From contig NZ_CALUAE010000020.1 in NCBI RefSeq assembly GCF_943913955.1, forward strand, positions 1-64,000: a stretch of DNA of 64,000 nt, given 5' to 3'. Made by a program: the position numbers and the translations under genes. The DNA is from Mycolicibacterium bacteremicum. Lineage in GTDB: Bacteria; Actinomycetota; Actinomycetes; Mycobacteriales; Mycobacteriaceae. The notes beneath the pieces are model-generated. The model ran no database searches and was not told the DNA's origin. It was given only the letters and a program-made list of their open reading frames with translations. Positions 25,663 through 33,761 of the stretch are shown here, one piece after another; position 1 is the stretch's first letter, and each line of letters opens with the position of its first letter.

Positions 25663-25674
25663 TGACCAGAGTCA
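25663..25674. promoter_or_regulatory. candidate operator of the third TetR
   Basis: TGACCAGAGTCA has four-base arms around CAGA, 30 bases upstream of the TetR start. A similar GCTGACC-ACG-GTCAGC palindrome lies inside the start of the TetR gene (about 25592-25606). Confidence 0.4.
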
Positions 25675-25701
25675 AACTAAGAATGAAGGCAGACTGGTCT
25701 C

Positions 25702-25929
25702 ATGGGTGTACGCATCGCGGGCATGGTCTTCGGGCTGTTGGCGCTGGCCGCCGGCGGCCTGCAACTGTGGGCCTACGCGGCCACCGACTGGCCGCGGCAC
25801 CTGATCCTCGGGGTGTTCGCCTGTGCGGTCGGACTGTGCGTCCTCGTCACGGCTTCGGGCCGGATTTCCTTGTCAGGTAATCGATCTGACGGTGCATCGC
25901 GATCAGGGCGAAGAACGGGAGAATCATGA
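25702..25929 (+). CDS. small two-helix membrane protein
   Basis: This 75-residue protein has two hydrophobic segments, roughly residues 5-25 (GMVFGLLALAAGGLQLWAY) and 34-52 (LILGVFACAVGLCVLVTA), followed by a basic, Ser-rich tail. I do not recognise its family. Its last 83 bases overlap the end of the minus-strand membrane protein gene in antisense, so its true C terminus may be functionally loose. It is divergent from the TetR gene. Confidence 0.5.
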   Translation: MGVRIAGMVFGLLALAAGGLQLWAYAATDWPRHLILGVFACAVGLCVLVTASGRISLSGNRSDGASRSGRRTGES

Positions 25930-26620
25930 ACGGCACGTTCTCGGCGATGAATTTGAACCAGAGCCCGAACGCACCCTGGCCGATATCGCCGAAGCCGGCG
26001 CGTACCTCGGACAAGAAGTAGACCCCGGTACTGCTGATCAGCATGGCGCACCCGGTGAACGCCAGCCACAGGTACCTGATCCGGGACTCGGTCGGCAGAT
26101 CGGTGCGAATCAACTTGAGCCACACGATGAACAGCATGGCCCCGGTGATGACGCCGACCAGCTCCAGTCCGAAGATCCAGGCGTTGCCGCTGGTGTAGCG
26201 GGTGTCGGCCAGACCGTATTGCCACCACAGCCACTTCCAGCCGGGGTCGGTGGTGGGCGTCCACCAGTCCAGCGGATGACCGATGAGAAAGATGGTCTCG
26301 TAGCCGAGCTGGCTGCCCGCGGTGTAGGGCAGATAGATCAGCGTGAGCTCCGATGCCCGCTGCAGCCGCGTGCGCTGCTCGCCGCGCCCGGTCCAGAAGT
26401 ACACCAGCGGCAGCACGATGACGGGCAGCCCGAAGGCGAGGTTGGCGACGACGTCGACGGTGAAACTGGGCGGCAGTACTCCAGTGCCGACACCGATGAC
26501 GGCCGCGGTGAACGCGAAGCCGGTGATCGCGGTGAGGGCGATGTAGGTCCTGCGCCGGTGCGGAGCCCACGGCTGGGCCAGGTCGGGCTCGGTGTCCCTG
26601 GCTTCTGCGAGATCTGTCAT
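25847..26620 (-). CDS. multi-pass integral membrane protein, EXPERA-like topology possible
   Basis: This 257-residue protein has about seven hydrophobic segments, starting with TYIALTAITGFAFTAAVIG, and a Trp-rich loop WWTPTTDPGWKWLWWQYG. The helix GLELVGVITGAMLFIVW with an acidic residue near its start recalls the EXPERA fold of emopamil-binding protein, a sterol isomerase family, but the match is by eye and weak. In a lipid-degrading island it might isomerise or carry a hydrophobic substrate. Its 3' end overlaps the plus-strand small membrane protein gene. Confidence 0.55.
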   Translation of the reverse strand: MTDLAEARDTEPDLAQPWAPHRRRTYIALTAITGFAFTAAVIGVGTGVLPPSFTVDVVANLAFGLPVIVLPLVYFWTGRGEQRTRLQRASELTLIYLPYTAGSQLGYETIFLIGHPLDWWTPTTDPGWKWLWWQYGLADTRYTSGNAWIFGLELVGVITGAMLFIVWLKLIRTDLPTESRIRYLWLAFTGCAMLISSTGVYFLSEVRAGFGDIGQGAFGLWFKFIAENVPFMILPFFALIAMHRQIDYLTRKSGPKP

Positions 26621-26751
26621 TTGGCGTCAGGATAGGCCGTCGATCCGGCTATGTTGTGCGAATGCTCAGCATTGCCAGAATTCAGCGGCGTGGTTAGGCA
26701 TTTGCCCTCGTTGACGGCGGCGCGAGCCTGTGGAAATGTAATACTCAACAA

Positions 26752-26768
26752 TGAGAGGCTCATTCTCA
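26752..26768. promoter_or_regulatory. imperfect GAGAAT-family operator before P450
   Basis: TGAGAGGCTCATTCTCA keeps the outer five bases of both arms of TGAGAAT-CAT-ATTCTCA at the same spacing, with two changes in the left half. It lies 25 bases upstream of the P450 start at 26793. Confidence 0.5.
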
Positions 26769-26792
26769 TGGTCGCAGGAACGGAGTGAATCT

Positions 26793-28070
26793 ATGGCGAT
26801 CGACCCCGCCGGCATCGACTGGTTCAAGGACCCGCGGCTGGTAGACGATCCCTATCCGTACTTCAACGCGCTGCGGGACAAGTGTCCGGTGCAGCCCGAG
26901 GACATCTACGGCGTCACGATGGTGACCGGTTGGGAAGAGGCCGTCTCGGTGTACAACGACGAGGAGACCTTCTCCTCGTGCACCTCGGTGACGGGTCCCT
27001 TCCCCGGTTTCCCGGTACCGCTGGAGGGCCGCGACGACGTCGCCGAACTCATCGAGAAGCACCGCGACGAGCTGCCGTTCAGCGATCAGCTGCCCACCCT
27101 CGACCCGCCGGTGCACACCAATCACCGCTCGCTGACGATGCGCCTCATCACGCCCAAGCGCCTCAAGGAGAACGAGGATGCCATGTGGCAACTCGCCGAC
27201 GAGGTGCTCGACGACTACCTTTCCCCAGGGCACGGTGAGTTCATCAAGGGCTTCGCCAGCCCGTTCACCCTGTTGGTGATCGCCGATCTGCTCGGCATCC
27301 CGCCCGAGGACCGCAATGCCTTCGTCGACGGCATCTCGCAGAACTCCGGTGGCGGCGTCGGCAGCACCAGTAGCGAGTCGCTCTCGCACAGCCCGCTCGA
27401 GTTCCTCTACGGCCAGTTCGAGGCCTACATCGAGGACCGGCGCAACAATCCGCGCGAGGACATCCTCACCGGGATGGCCACCGCATTGTTCCCCGATGGC
27501 ACCACCCCGAGCCCGGGTGACGTGGCCCGCGTCGCCACCAACGTCTTCTCGGCCGGCCAGGAAACCACGGTCCGACTGCTGGGTACCGCGTTGAAGGTGC
27601 TCGGCGACCGTCCGGATGTGCAACAGCAGGTGCGTGCCGATCGCAGCCTGCTGCCGAATTTCATCGAAGAGGCGCTGCGCTTCGAGAGTCCGGTCAAGGG
27701 GGACTTCCGGCTGTCGCGGACCCCGGTGACGGTGGGGGACCAGGAGTTGCCGTCCGGGCGCACCGTGATGGTGGTCAACGGCGCGGCCAATCGGGACCCG
27801 CGTCGCTTCGAGGATCCGGACACCTTCGATCCGGCGCGCAAGAACGCCCGTCAGCATCTGGCTTTCGGGCGCGGCATCCACTCCTGCCCGGGGGCGCCGT
27901 TGGCCCGCGCCGAGACGCGTGTCGGACTGGAACGCCTGCTGGACCGCACCACCGACATCCGTATCTCGGAGGACAAGCACGGACCGGCCGGGCGGCGTGA
28001 CTACAACTACATCCCGACGTTCATCCTGCGTGGGCTGACTCATCTGCACCTGGAGTTCGACGTCAAATGA
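26793..28070 (+). CDS. cytochrome P450
   Basis: This 425-residue P450 has a heme loop FGRGIHSCPGAPLAR, the I-helix VFSAGQETTVRL and ExxR in EEALRFES. The start ATG 26793 (MAIDPAGIDW) has CGGAG eight bases upstream. Its stop overlaps the ferredoxin start as ATGA, so the two form a coupled electron-transfer pair. It opens the plus-strand block to 36179 and is probably a substrate hydroxylase. The putative TetR operator in front suggests induction together with the Rieske operon at 11702. Confidence 0.93.
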   Translation: MAIDPAGIDWFKDPRLVDDPYPYFNALRDKCPVQPEDIYGVTMVTGWEEAVSVYNDEETFSSCTSVTGPFPGFPVPLEGRDDVAELIEKHRDELPFSDQLPTLDPPVHTNHRSLTMRLITPKRLKENEDAMWQLADEVLDDYLSPGHGEFIKGFASPFTLLVIADLLGIPPEDRNAFVDGISQNSGGGVGSTSSESLSHSPLEFLYGQFEAYIEDRRNNPREDILTGMATALFPDGTTPSPGDVARVATNVFSAGQETTVRLLGTALKVLGDRPDVQQQVRADRSLLPNFIEEALRFESPVKGDFRLSRTPVTVGDQELPSGRTVMVVNGAANRDPRRFEDPDTFDPARKNARQHLAFGRGIHSCPGAPLARAETRVGLERLLDRTTDIRISEDKHGPAGRRDYNYIPTFILRGLTHLHLEFDVK

Positions 28071-28255
28071 AGGTCGAAGTAGACGAGGACCGCTGCGCGG
28101 GCCACGGTATGTGCCTGACGCTGTGTCCCGAGGTCTTCGACCTGTCCGACGACGGCTGGGCGGTCGCCGCGCCGGGGGAGGTGCCGGCCGAACACGAGGC
28201 GGCCGTCGAGGAGGCCATTGCCTGCTGCCCTGAGAACGCCATCCACAAACTCTGA
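28067..28255 (+). CDS. P450-associated ferredoxin (CxxHxxC type)
   Basis: This 62-residue ferredoxin has the cluster motif CAGHGMC followed by LTLCPEVF and CCPENAI. It is of the mycobacterial CXXHXXC(X)nCP class that normally carries a 3Fe-4S cluster. An additional Cys three residues after the second ligand (LTLC) could complete a 4Fe-4S site. It overlaps the P450 stop and is the likely electron donor of that P450. Confidence 0.92.
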   Translation: MKVEVDEDRCAGHGMCLTLCPEVFDLSDDGWAVAAPGEVPAEHEAAVEEAIACCPENAIHKL

Positions 28256-28288
28256 CCACATCCATTCACCGACAAGGAGTTTCACGAC

Positions 28289-28573
28289 ATGGCCAAGGGC
28301 TACGTGATCATCACCGAAGACATCAAGGACCCGGCCGGAATGGCCGAATACGGCAAGCTGGCGAGCAAGGCGATGGCCGGCGCCACGGTGCTCGGCTTCG
28401 GCCCGGCGGTCGAGACGCTCGAGGGCGAGTGGCACGGAACCCAAACGGTGCTGCTGGAATTCGAATCCGTCGAGGCGGCCAAGGAGTGGTACTACTCCGA
28501 CGCCTACCAGGAGGCGGTCAAGTTGCGTCAGGCCGCCGCCGACTGCAACGGAGCGATCATCTCCGGTTTCTGA
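28289..28573 (+). CDS. DUF1330 domain protein
   Basis: This 94-residue protein starts MAKGYVIITEDIKDPAGMAE and continues with LLEFESVEAAKEWYYSDAYQ, the typical beta-alpha-beta-beta pattern of DUF1330 (dimeric alpha-beta barrel). Its function is unknown; related small barrels act as isomerases or bind small cyclic ligands. AAGGAG lies nine bases before the ATG. It stands between the P450/ferredoxin pair and the second Rieske module. Confidence 0.85.
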   Translation: MAKGYVIITEDIKDPAGMAEYGKLASKAMAGATVLGFGPAVETLEGEWHGTQTVLLEFESVEAAKEWYYSDAYQEAVKLRQAAADCNGAIISGF

Positions 28574-28588
28574 CCTGGCAATCGAGAG

Positions 28589-28604
28589 TATCAACTACTT
28601 GTCA
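28589..28604. promoter_or_regulatory. CAASTACTTG operator before second Rieske gene
   Basis: TATCAACTACTTGTCA has core CAACTACTTG, the same core as at 31948 and 38546 and one base from the perfect palindrome CAAGTACTTG at 31968. It lies 30 bases upstream of the Rieske gene start. The MarR protein encoded 2.9 kb downstream is the likely binder. Confidence 0.6.
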
Positions 28605-28633
28605 TTCATCTCGGTGGGCGCTACCGTCAGATC

Positions 28634-29899
28634 ATGGCGCGCTTCCCGAAACCGGCAGAGGGTAGTTGGACCGAGCACTATCCCGATCTGGGTACCGGAC
28701 CGATCTCCTACGAGGACTCGATCAACCCGGAGATCTACGAGCTCGAACGGCGGGCCATTTTCAAGAGGGCCTGGCTGAACGTCGGCCGGGTGGAGTTGCT
28801 GCCCCGCAAGGGCAGCTACTTCACCAAGGAGATGAAGGCCGCCAACACCTCGATCATCTTGTGCCGCACGACAAAAGGTGAGGTGAAGGCGTACCACAAC
28901 ATCTGCAGGCACCGCGGGAACAAGCTGGTGTGGAACGACATGCCGCTGGAGGAGACCGCCGGCACCTGTCGTCAGTTCATCTGCAAATACCACGCCTGGC
29001 GCTATGACCTGGAGGGCAAGCTGACCTACGTCCAGCAGGAGGAGGAGTTCTTCGATCTGGACAAGGATCGCTACGGGTTGGTGTCGGTGCACTGCGAGGT
29101 GTGGGAGGGATTCATCTTCGTCAACTTCGCGCCCGAACCCGAGCAGACGCTGACCGAATTCCTCGGCCCGATGATCACCGACCTGGCCGGCTATCCGTTC
29201 GACAAGATGACCTCGCGGTTCACCTATCGCTCTGAGGTGAAGGCGAATTGGAAGCTCTACATGGACGCGTTCCAGGAGTTCTACCACGCGCCCGTGCTGC
29301 ATGCGAACCAGACGCCGACCGCGTATTCCAAGGCCGCCGCCGAGGCCGGTTTCGAAGCGCCGCACTATCGGATCGAGGGACCGCACCGGTTGGTGAGCAC
29401 CTCCGGGGTGCGTGCGTGGGAGATGGCCGACGAGATGCGCAAGCCCATCGAGGACATCTGCCAGAGCGGACTCTTCGGTCCCTGGGACAAACCTGATCTC
29501 GGTGCGATGCCGACCGGCCTGAACCCGGCGAAATGCGATCCCTGGGGCCTGGATTCGTTCCAGCTGTTCCCGAATTTCGTCATCCTGTTCTGGGGCCAGG
29601 GCTGGTATCTGACCTACCATTACTGGCCGACATCGTTCAACACGCACACCTTCGAGTGCACGCTGTACTTCCCGCAGCCACGCACACCGCGGGAACGGCT
29701 GGCCCAGGAACTGGCGGCGGCCTCGTTCAAGGAGTACGGCCTGCAGGATGCCAACACCCTGGAGGCAACCCAGACCAGCATCGAATCCCGGGTGGTCGAC
29801 GAGTTCCTCTACTGCGATCAGGAGATCCTGCTGCGCCACCTGCACAAGGAGACCGCAGCCTGGATCGAGGACTACCAGCGCAAGACGGCGGGGGTGTGA
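28634..29899 (+). CDS. Rieske oxygenase alpha subunit, second module
   Basis: This 421-residue homologue of the 10356-11702 protein (both begin with a FPKPA-GSWTE-type start) has Rieske ligands C91-x-H93 and C117-x2-H120, and mononuclear iron ligands H218 and H223 in FYHAPVLH. Again 23 residues separate the two Rieske pairs and Glu stands before the first iron His. It lacks the Ala/Asn-rich C-terminal tail of the first copy. It is followed by its 109-aa partner through a GTGA overlap and by a hydrolase-like gene, giving the same module order as the minus-strand operon. Confidence 0.9.
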   Translation: MARFPKPAEGSWTEHYPDLGTGPISYEDSINPEIYELERRAIFKRAWLNVGRVELLPRKGSYFTKEMKAANTSIILCRTTKGEVKAYHNICRHRGNKLVWNDMPLEETAGTCRQFICKYHAWRYDLEGKLTYVQQEEEFFDLDKDRYGLVSVHCEVWEGFIFVNFAPEPEQTLTEFLGPMITDLAGYPFDKMTSRFTYRSEVKANWKLYMDAFQEFYHAPVLHANQTPTAYSKAAAEAGFEAPHYRIEGPHRLVSTSGVRAWEMADEMRKPIEDICQSGLFGPWDKPDLGAMPTGLNPAKCDPWGLDSFQLFPNFVILFWGQGWYLTYHYWPTSFNTHTFECTLYFPQPRTPRERLAQELAAASFKEYGLQDANTLEATQTSIESRVVDEFLYCDQEILLRHLHKETAAWIEDYQRKTAGV

Positions 29900-30225
29900 G
29901 CACCGTGCTACCCACCGAATTCGCCGACCTGGAACGCTTTTCCGGCTGGGTGCTGCCCACCGAGGCGCAGCGTTACGCCAAGCGGTTGGACAGTTCCATG
30001 ACCGAGATGCAGGCCTTCTACGAGGCCGTCACCGCACGCGCCGAGGAGGCCATCTCCTACTGCGACAAGTTCAGCCTCGACGACATGCCCGAGGATGTGC
30101 TGCACCTGATGCACCTGCTGTACTCGATGGTCACGGTGTCCTTCCCCGTCGAATGCTGGAAGCAGCCCCGGGTGCCGGACTCCGGGGCCACCAGCCTGGA
30201 CTGCGTCTACGAGCCCGTCCCTTGA
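29896..30225 (+). CDS. conserved ~110-aa partner protein of the Rieske oxygenase, copy 2
   Basis: This 109-residue protein is the same length as copy 1 at 10034-10363. It begins LPTEFADLERFSGWVLPTEA and has YCDKFSLDDMPEDVLHLMHL and VSFPVECWKQPRVPDSGA. The start is GTG 29896, inside the Rieske stop, so the two products are made in step. I do not recognise a named domain. The strong conservation of VSFP-E-WKQPRV-DSGA between the two copies suggests a binding surface, perhaps for the oxygenase. Confidence 0.7.
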   Translation: MSTVLPTEFADLERFSGWVLPTEAQRYAKRLDSSMTEMQAFYEAVTARAEEAISYCDKFSLDDMPEDVLHLMHLLYSMVTVSFPVECWKQPRVPDSGATSLDCVYEPVP

Positions 30226-31460
30226 GCACGGTTCTGAAGGCCGCGCGGTGGGCCGAGGTCGACACCGGTGAGATCCACTCGCCCGCGGTCATCGTGGTCG
30301 AGGGCAACCGCATCACCGCGGTGGATCCCGAGGGACCGCTACCGGATTCGGCCACCGTGATCGACCTCGGTGACGTGACTCTGCTGCCGGGCCTGATGGA
30401 CATGGAGCTCAACCTGCTCATCGGCGGGCCGGGTAGTCCGGAGGGGTTGCCCACGCCCATGCACGGGGTACAGGACGATCCGGCCTACCGGACGTTGCGC
30501 GGGGCGGTGAACGCGCGGACCACCCTGGACGCCGGCTTCACCACCGTGCGCAACCTGGGTCTGATGGTCAAGACGGGGGGATACCTGCTCGATGTCGCGC
30601 TGCAGCGCGCCATCGACCAGGGCTGGCATGCCGGCCCGCGGATCTACCCCGCCGGGCACGCCGTCACACCGTACGGCGGACACCTGGATCCCACTGTCTT
30701 CCAACGGCTCGCCCCGGGCGTCATGCCGCTCTCGGTGGCCGAGGGGATCGCCAACGGGGTGCCGGATGTCATTGCCTGCGTGCGGTACCAGGTTCGGCAC
30801 GGCGCCAAGCTGATCAAGGTGTCCGCCTCCGGTGGTGTCATGTCGCACAGCACGGCACCGGGTGCGCAGCAGTATTCGGACGCGGAATTCGAGGCGATCG
30901 CCGACGAGGCGCACCGGGCGGGGGTGAAGGTGGCCGCACACGCGGTCGGCGACAGCGCCATCCGGGCATGTATCCGGGCCGGGATCGACTGTATCGAGCA
31001 CGGATTCCTGGCCACCGACGAGACGATCCAGATGATGGTCGACCATGGCACCTTCCTGGTGTCGACCACCTATCTCACCGATGCGATGGCGATCGACCGG
31101 ATCGCGCCGGAGCTGCGCAAGAAGGCACTCGAGGTGTTCCCACGGGCAAAGGCGATGCTGCCCAGGGCCATCGAGGCCGGTGTCCGCATCGCATGTGGTA
31201 CCGATGCGCCGGCCATCCCGCACGGGCAGAACGCCAAGGAGCTGGTCGCACTGGTCGGTCGCGGGATGACGCCGATGCAGGCGATCCGGTCCGCGACCGT
31301 GGTCGCGGCCGAGCTCGTCGACGCCGAACACGAACTGGGACGCCTCGCCGAGGGCTATCTGGCCGATATCATCGCCGTACCGGGCGATGTGTCCCGCGAT
31401 ATCACGGCCACGTTGGACGTGCGGTTCGTCATGAAGGATGGCGTGGTCGTCAAGGGTTAG
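30222..31460 (+). CDS. amidohydrolase-superfamily protein lacking the HxH metal motif, copy 2
   Basis: This 412-residue paralogue of 8775-10031 has LPGLMDMELN where LPGxxDxHxH is expected, leaving E62-x-N64 in place of HxH. The remaining sites are present: LIKVSASGGVMSH, KVAAHAVGDSA, CIEHGFL and CGTDAPAIPHG. The same substitution in two separate paralogues shows that it is a property of the subfamily, not a local mutation. The start is TTG 30222, inside the stop of the 109-aa gene (TTGA). Confidence 0.77.
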   Translation: MSTVLKAARWAEVDTGEIHSPAVIVVEGNRITAVDPEGPLPDSATVIDLGDVTLLPGLMDMELNLLIGGPGSPEGLPTPMHGVQDDPAYRTLRGAVNARTTLDAGFTTVRNLGLMVKTGGYLLDVALQRAIDQGWHAGPRIYPAGHAVTPYGGHLDPTVFQRLAPGVMPLSVAEGIANGVPDVIACVRYQVRHGAKLIKVSASGGVMSHSTAPGAQQYSDAEFEAIADEAHRAGVKVAAHAVGDSAIRACIRAGIDCIEHGFLATDETIQMMVDHGTFLVSTTYLTDAMAIDRIAPELRKKALEVFPRAKAMLPRAIEAGVRIACGTDAPAIPHGQNAKELVALVGRGMTPMQAIRSATVVAAELVDAEHELGRLAEGYLADIIAVPGDVSRDITATLDVRFVMKDGVVVKG

Positions 31461-31476
31461 AGGATGGGCGGCTGGG

Positions 31477-31944
31477 ATGGGCGACGATATTGCTGTTGAG
31501 CTGACCGACAACATCCTCTGGCTGCTCAAGCAGGCCTTCTACTTCTCCCTCACCTCGGTCAACGACTCGGTGAAACCGCATGGTGTCAGCACCGCCCAGA
31601 TCGGCGTGCTGCGCCAGCTGGCGAACCAGCCCGGCCTGTCGGCCGCCGAGCTGGCCCGCCGGCTGCTGATCAGCCCGCAGGGAGTGCAGCTCGCGGTGAC
31701 CGCGCTGGAGAAGCGCGGGCTGGTCGAGCGCAAGCAGGATCCGCAGCACGGCCGGATCCTGCAGACCTTTCTCACCGATGAGGGGCGCAGCATCGCCGCC
31801 GCGGTGGTCAGCGACGCCGTCAAGGCGCACGACGCGGTGTTCGGCGTGCTCAGCCGGGCCGAGCAGGAACAGCTGCGGGAACTGCTCAGCCGGGTCGTCG
31901 AGCAGGGCACCGGGCACACCTTGTACGCCGATCATGTCGATTGA
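31477..31944 (+). CDS. MarR family transcriptional regulator
   Basis: This 155-residue MarR protein has the winged helix LSAAELARRLLISPQGVQLA followed by LEKRGLVERKQDPQHGRI, a typical recognition helix and wing. The start used is ATG 31477 (MGDDIAVEL). Directly downstream of its stop are two copies of the CAASTACTTG element, and further copies lie upstream of 28634 and 38525. It is therefore the probable local regulator of both the Rieske/reductase operon and the aldehyde dehydrogenase operon. Aromatic or cyclic acids, or their CoA esters, are common MarR ligands (family knowledge). Confidence 0.85.
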   Translation: MGDDIAVELTDNILWLLKQAFYFSLTSVNDSVKPHGVSTAQIGVLRQLANQPGLSAAELARRLLISPQGVQLAVTALEKRGLVERKQDPQHGRILQTFLTDEGRSIAAAVVSDAVKAHDAVFGVLSRAEQEQLRELLSRVVEQGTGHTLYADHVD

Positions 31945-31945
31945 T

Positions 31946-31980
31946 GCCAACTACTTGAGATATATGACAAGTACTTGATA
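31946..31980. promoter_or_regulatory. paired CAASTACTTG operators between MarR and reductase genes
   Basis: Core CAACTACTTG lies at 31948-31957 and the perfect palindrome CAAGTACTTG at 31968-31977, 20 bases apart, which is two helical turns. The second core ends two bases before the reductase ATG at 31980. That spacing fits a leaderless transcript whose promoter is covered by the regulator. Confidence 0.65.
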
Positions 31981-33008
31981 TGTTCGACGGGATGAACCCC
32001 GTCGACGGATTTTCACCGCTGCGCATCAAAGAGGTGGTGCGGGAGACCCGTGATGCGTTGTCGCTGGTGCTCGACATCCCGGAAGCCGAGCAGCGGCGGT
32101 TCACCTACCAGGCGGGGCAATTCCTCACCCTGCGGGTCACCGTCGGCGGTCAGGAATATCGGCGCTGCTATTCGATGTCGTCATCCCCGGCGCTGCAACA
32201 GGATCTGCGCGTCACCGTCAAGCGCGACGGTGCCGGTGTGGTGTCGAACTGGCTCAATGACCATGCGGCGCCGGGGGATCAGATCGAGGTCGCTGCGCCG
32301 GAGGGCCGGTTCGTCCGATCCGACAGCGATCGCGAGCTCATCGCGTTCGCCGGTGGAAGCGGGATCACGCCGGTGTACTCGCTGATCCAGACGGTGCTTG
32401 CCGCGGCGGGCCGGGCGCGACTGCTCTACGCCAACCGTGCCGCCGAGTCGGTCATCTTCGCCGAGGCGTTGGCCGGGCTCGCCGATCGACACGAGGACAG
32501 GTTCGTCCTGCAGCATCACCTCGATGCCGACCAGGGCGTGGTGACCGCCGAGATCATCACCAAATTTCTCGGCACAACAGCCGATATCGCCGGTGCCGAC
32601 TACTACGTCTGCGGCCCGGCGCCGTTCATGGACACCGTCGAGAAGGCCCTGCTGTCAGCCGGGGTGCCGGCCGATCAGCTGTTCCTGGAGCGGTTCAGCG
32701 TGGCGCCGGTGCCGGTCGACGACGAAGCGCCGGTCACCGAAGAGGTCACCATCGAACTCGACCGGCAGACCGTCACCGTCGGCTACCGGGCAGGTAACAC
32801 CCTGCTGCAGACCGCACGGATGGCGGGGTTGAAGGCGCCGTCATCCTGCGAGACAGGTTCCTGCGGAACGTGTATCGCGCAGGTGACCGAGGGCAGTGCG
32901 CGGCTGCTGAACAACGACGCGCTCGATGACGACGAGATCGCCGAGGGGTTCGTCGTCACCTGCCAGGCGTTGCCGACCAGTCGCACGATCCGGTTCGTCT
33001 ACGAGTAG
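31980..33008 (+). CDS. Rieske-oxygenase reductase (FAD / NAD / 2Fe-2S)
   Basis: This 342-residue three-domain reductase is of the phthalate-dioxygenase-reductase-like/KshB type. The flavin domain has RRCYSMSSSP, the nicotinamide domain FAGGSGITPVYSLIQ and YYVCGPAPFMD, and the C-terminal plant-type ferredoxin domain CETGSCGTC with a distal Cys in VVTCQAL. It transfers electrons from NADH or NADPH to a Rieske oxygenase, most likely those encoded at 28634 and 11702, because no other such reductase is present in the window. The start at 31980 has no ribosome-binding site; ATG 31992 is possible. Confidence 0.92.
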   Translation: MFDGMNPVDGFSPLRIKEVVRETRDALSLVLDIPEAEQRRFTYQAGQFLTLRVTVGGQEYRRCYSMSSSPALQQDLRVTVKRDGAGVVSNWLNDHAAPGDQIEVAAPEGRFVRSDSDRELIAFAGGSGITPVYSLIQTVLAAAGRARLLYANRAAESVIFAEALAGLADRHEDRFVLQHHLDADQGVVTAEIITKFLGTTADIAGADYYVCGPAPFMDTVEKALLSAGVPADQLFLERFSVAPVPVDDEAPVTEEVTIELDRQTVTVGYRAGNTLLQTARMAGLKAPSSCETGSCGTCIAQVTEGSARLLNNDALDDDEIAEGFVVTCQALPTSRTIRFVYE

Positions 33009-33017
33009 GGAGGGTCG

Positions 33018-33761
33018 ATGAGTCACGTTGCAGTGGTGACCGGCGGGGCGTCCGGTATGGGCGAGGCCACCTGCCACGAATTGGGCAGGCGGGGGCACAA
33101 GGTTGCCGTGTTCGACGTGAATGCCGAGGCGGCGCAGCGGGTCGCCGAGGAGTTGCGGGCCGACGGGGTGACCGCGCTGGCGGTGGCCGGTGACGTCTCC
33201 GACCGGACGGCCGTGGACGACGCGTACGCCAAGGTTCGAAGTGAGCTGGGGCCGGTGGAGATTCTGGTGACCAGTGCCGGACTGTTCGGCTTCGCGCCCT
33301 TCGAGGAGATCTCGTTGGAATCCTGGAACCGGATCATCGCGGTGAACCTGACCGGGACTTTTCACTGCTGTCAGGCAGCATTGCCGGACATGGTGGCCGG
33401 CGGCTGGGGCCGGATCGTGATGATCTCATCGTCCAGTGCGCAACGCGGATCACCGTTCGCCGCGCACTATGCGGCCTCCAAGGGGGCGCTGCTGACATTG
33501 ACCAAATCGCTGGCCCGTGAATACGCCAAGAGCGGTATCACGGTCAACAACATCCCGCCGTCGGGCATCGAGACGCCGATGCAGCATCAGGGCCAGGCGG
33601 CCGGATTTCTCAAGAGCAACGAGGAGATCGCGGCCAACATCCCGATCGGCCGGCTGGGAACCGGGGCCGATATCGCGGCGGCCGTGGCGTTTCTGTGTTC
33701 CGAGGAGGCCGGCTACATCACCGGCCAGACCCTCGGCGTCAACGGTGGAGGTGTGATGTGA
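33018..33761 (+). CDS. short-chain dehydrogenase/reductase
   Basis: This classical 247-residue SDR has VVTGGASGMGEA for the nucleotide site, TSAG in the NNAG position, catalytic Ser in MISSSSAQ, and YAASK. It resembles FabG-like and 3-hydroxyacyl-CoA dehydrogenases, and it is similar in pattern to the SDR at 56505-57206 (FxCQA-LP-MV/I-GWGRIV). Its stop overlaps the start of the third Rieske-like gene by GTGA, indicating tight coupling. It probably oxidises the hydroxyl made by the oxygenase system. Confidence 0.9.
   Translation: MSHVAVVTGGASGMGEATCHELGRRGHKVAVFDVNAEAAQRVAEELRADGVTALAVAGDVSDRTAVDDAYAKVRSELGPVEILVTSAGLFGFAPFEEISLESWNRIIAVNLTGTFHCCQAALPDMVAGGWGRIVMISSSSAQRGSPFAAHYAASKGALLTLTKSLAREYAKSGITVNNIPPSGIETPMQHQGQAAGFLKSNEEIAANIPIGRLGTGADIAAAVAFLCSEEAGYITGQTLGVNGGGVM

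Noticed and set aside
31946..31980. KstR2 boxes instead of MarR boxes
   Set aside because: The best site fits AnCAAGnnCTTGnT except for one base, but the other three have C in place of the conserved G, and an adjacent marR gene is the simpler explanation. It is kept only as an alternative.
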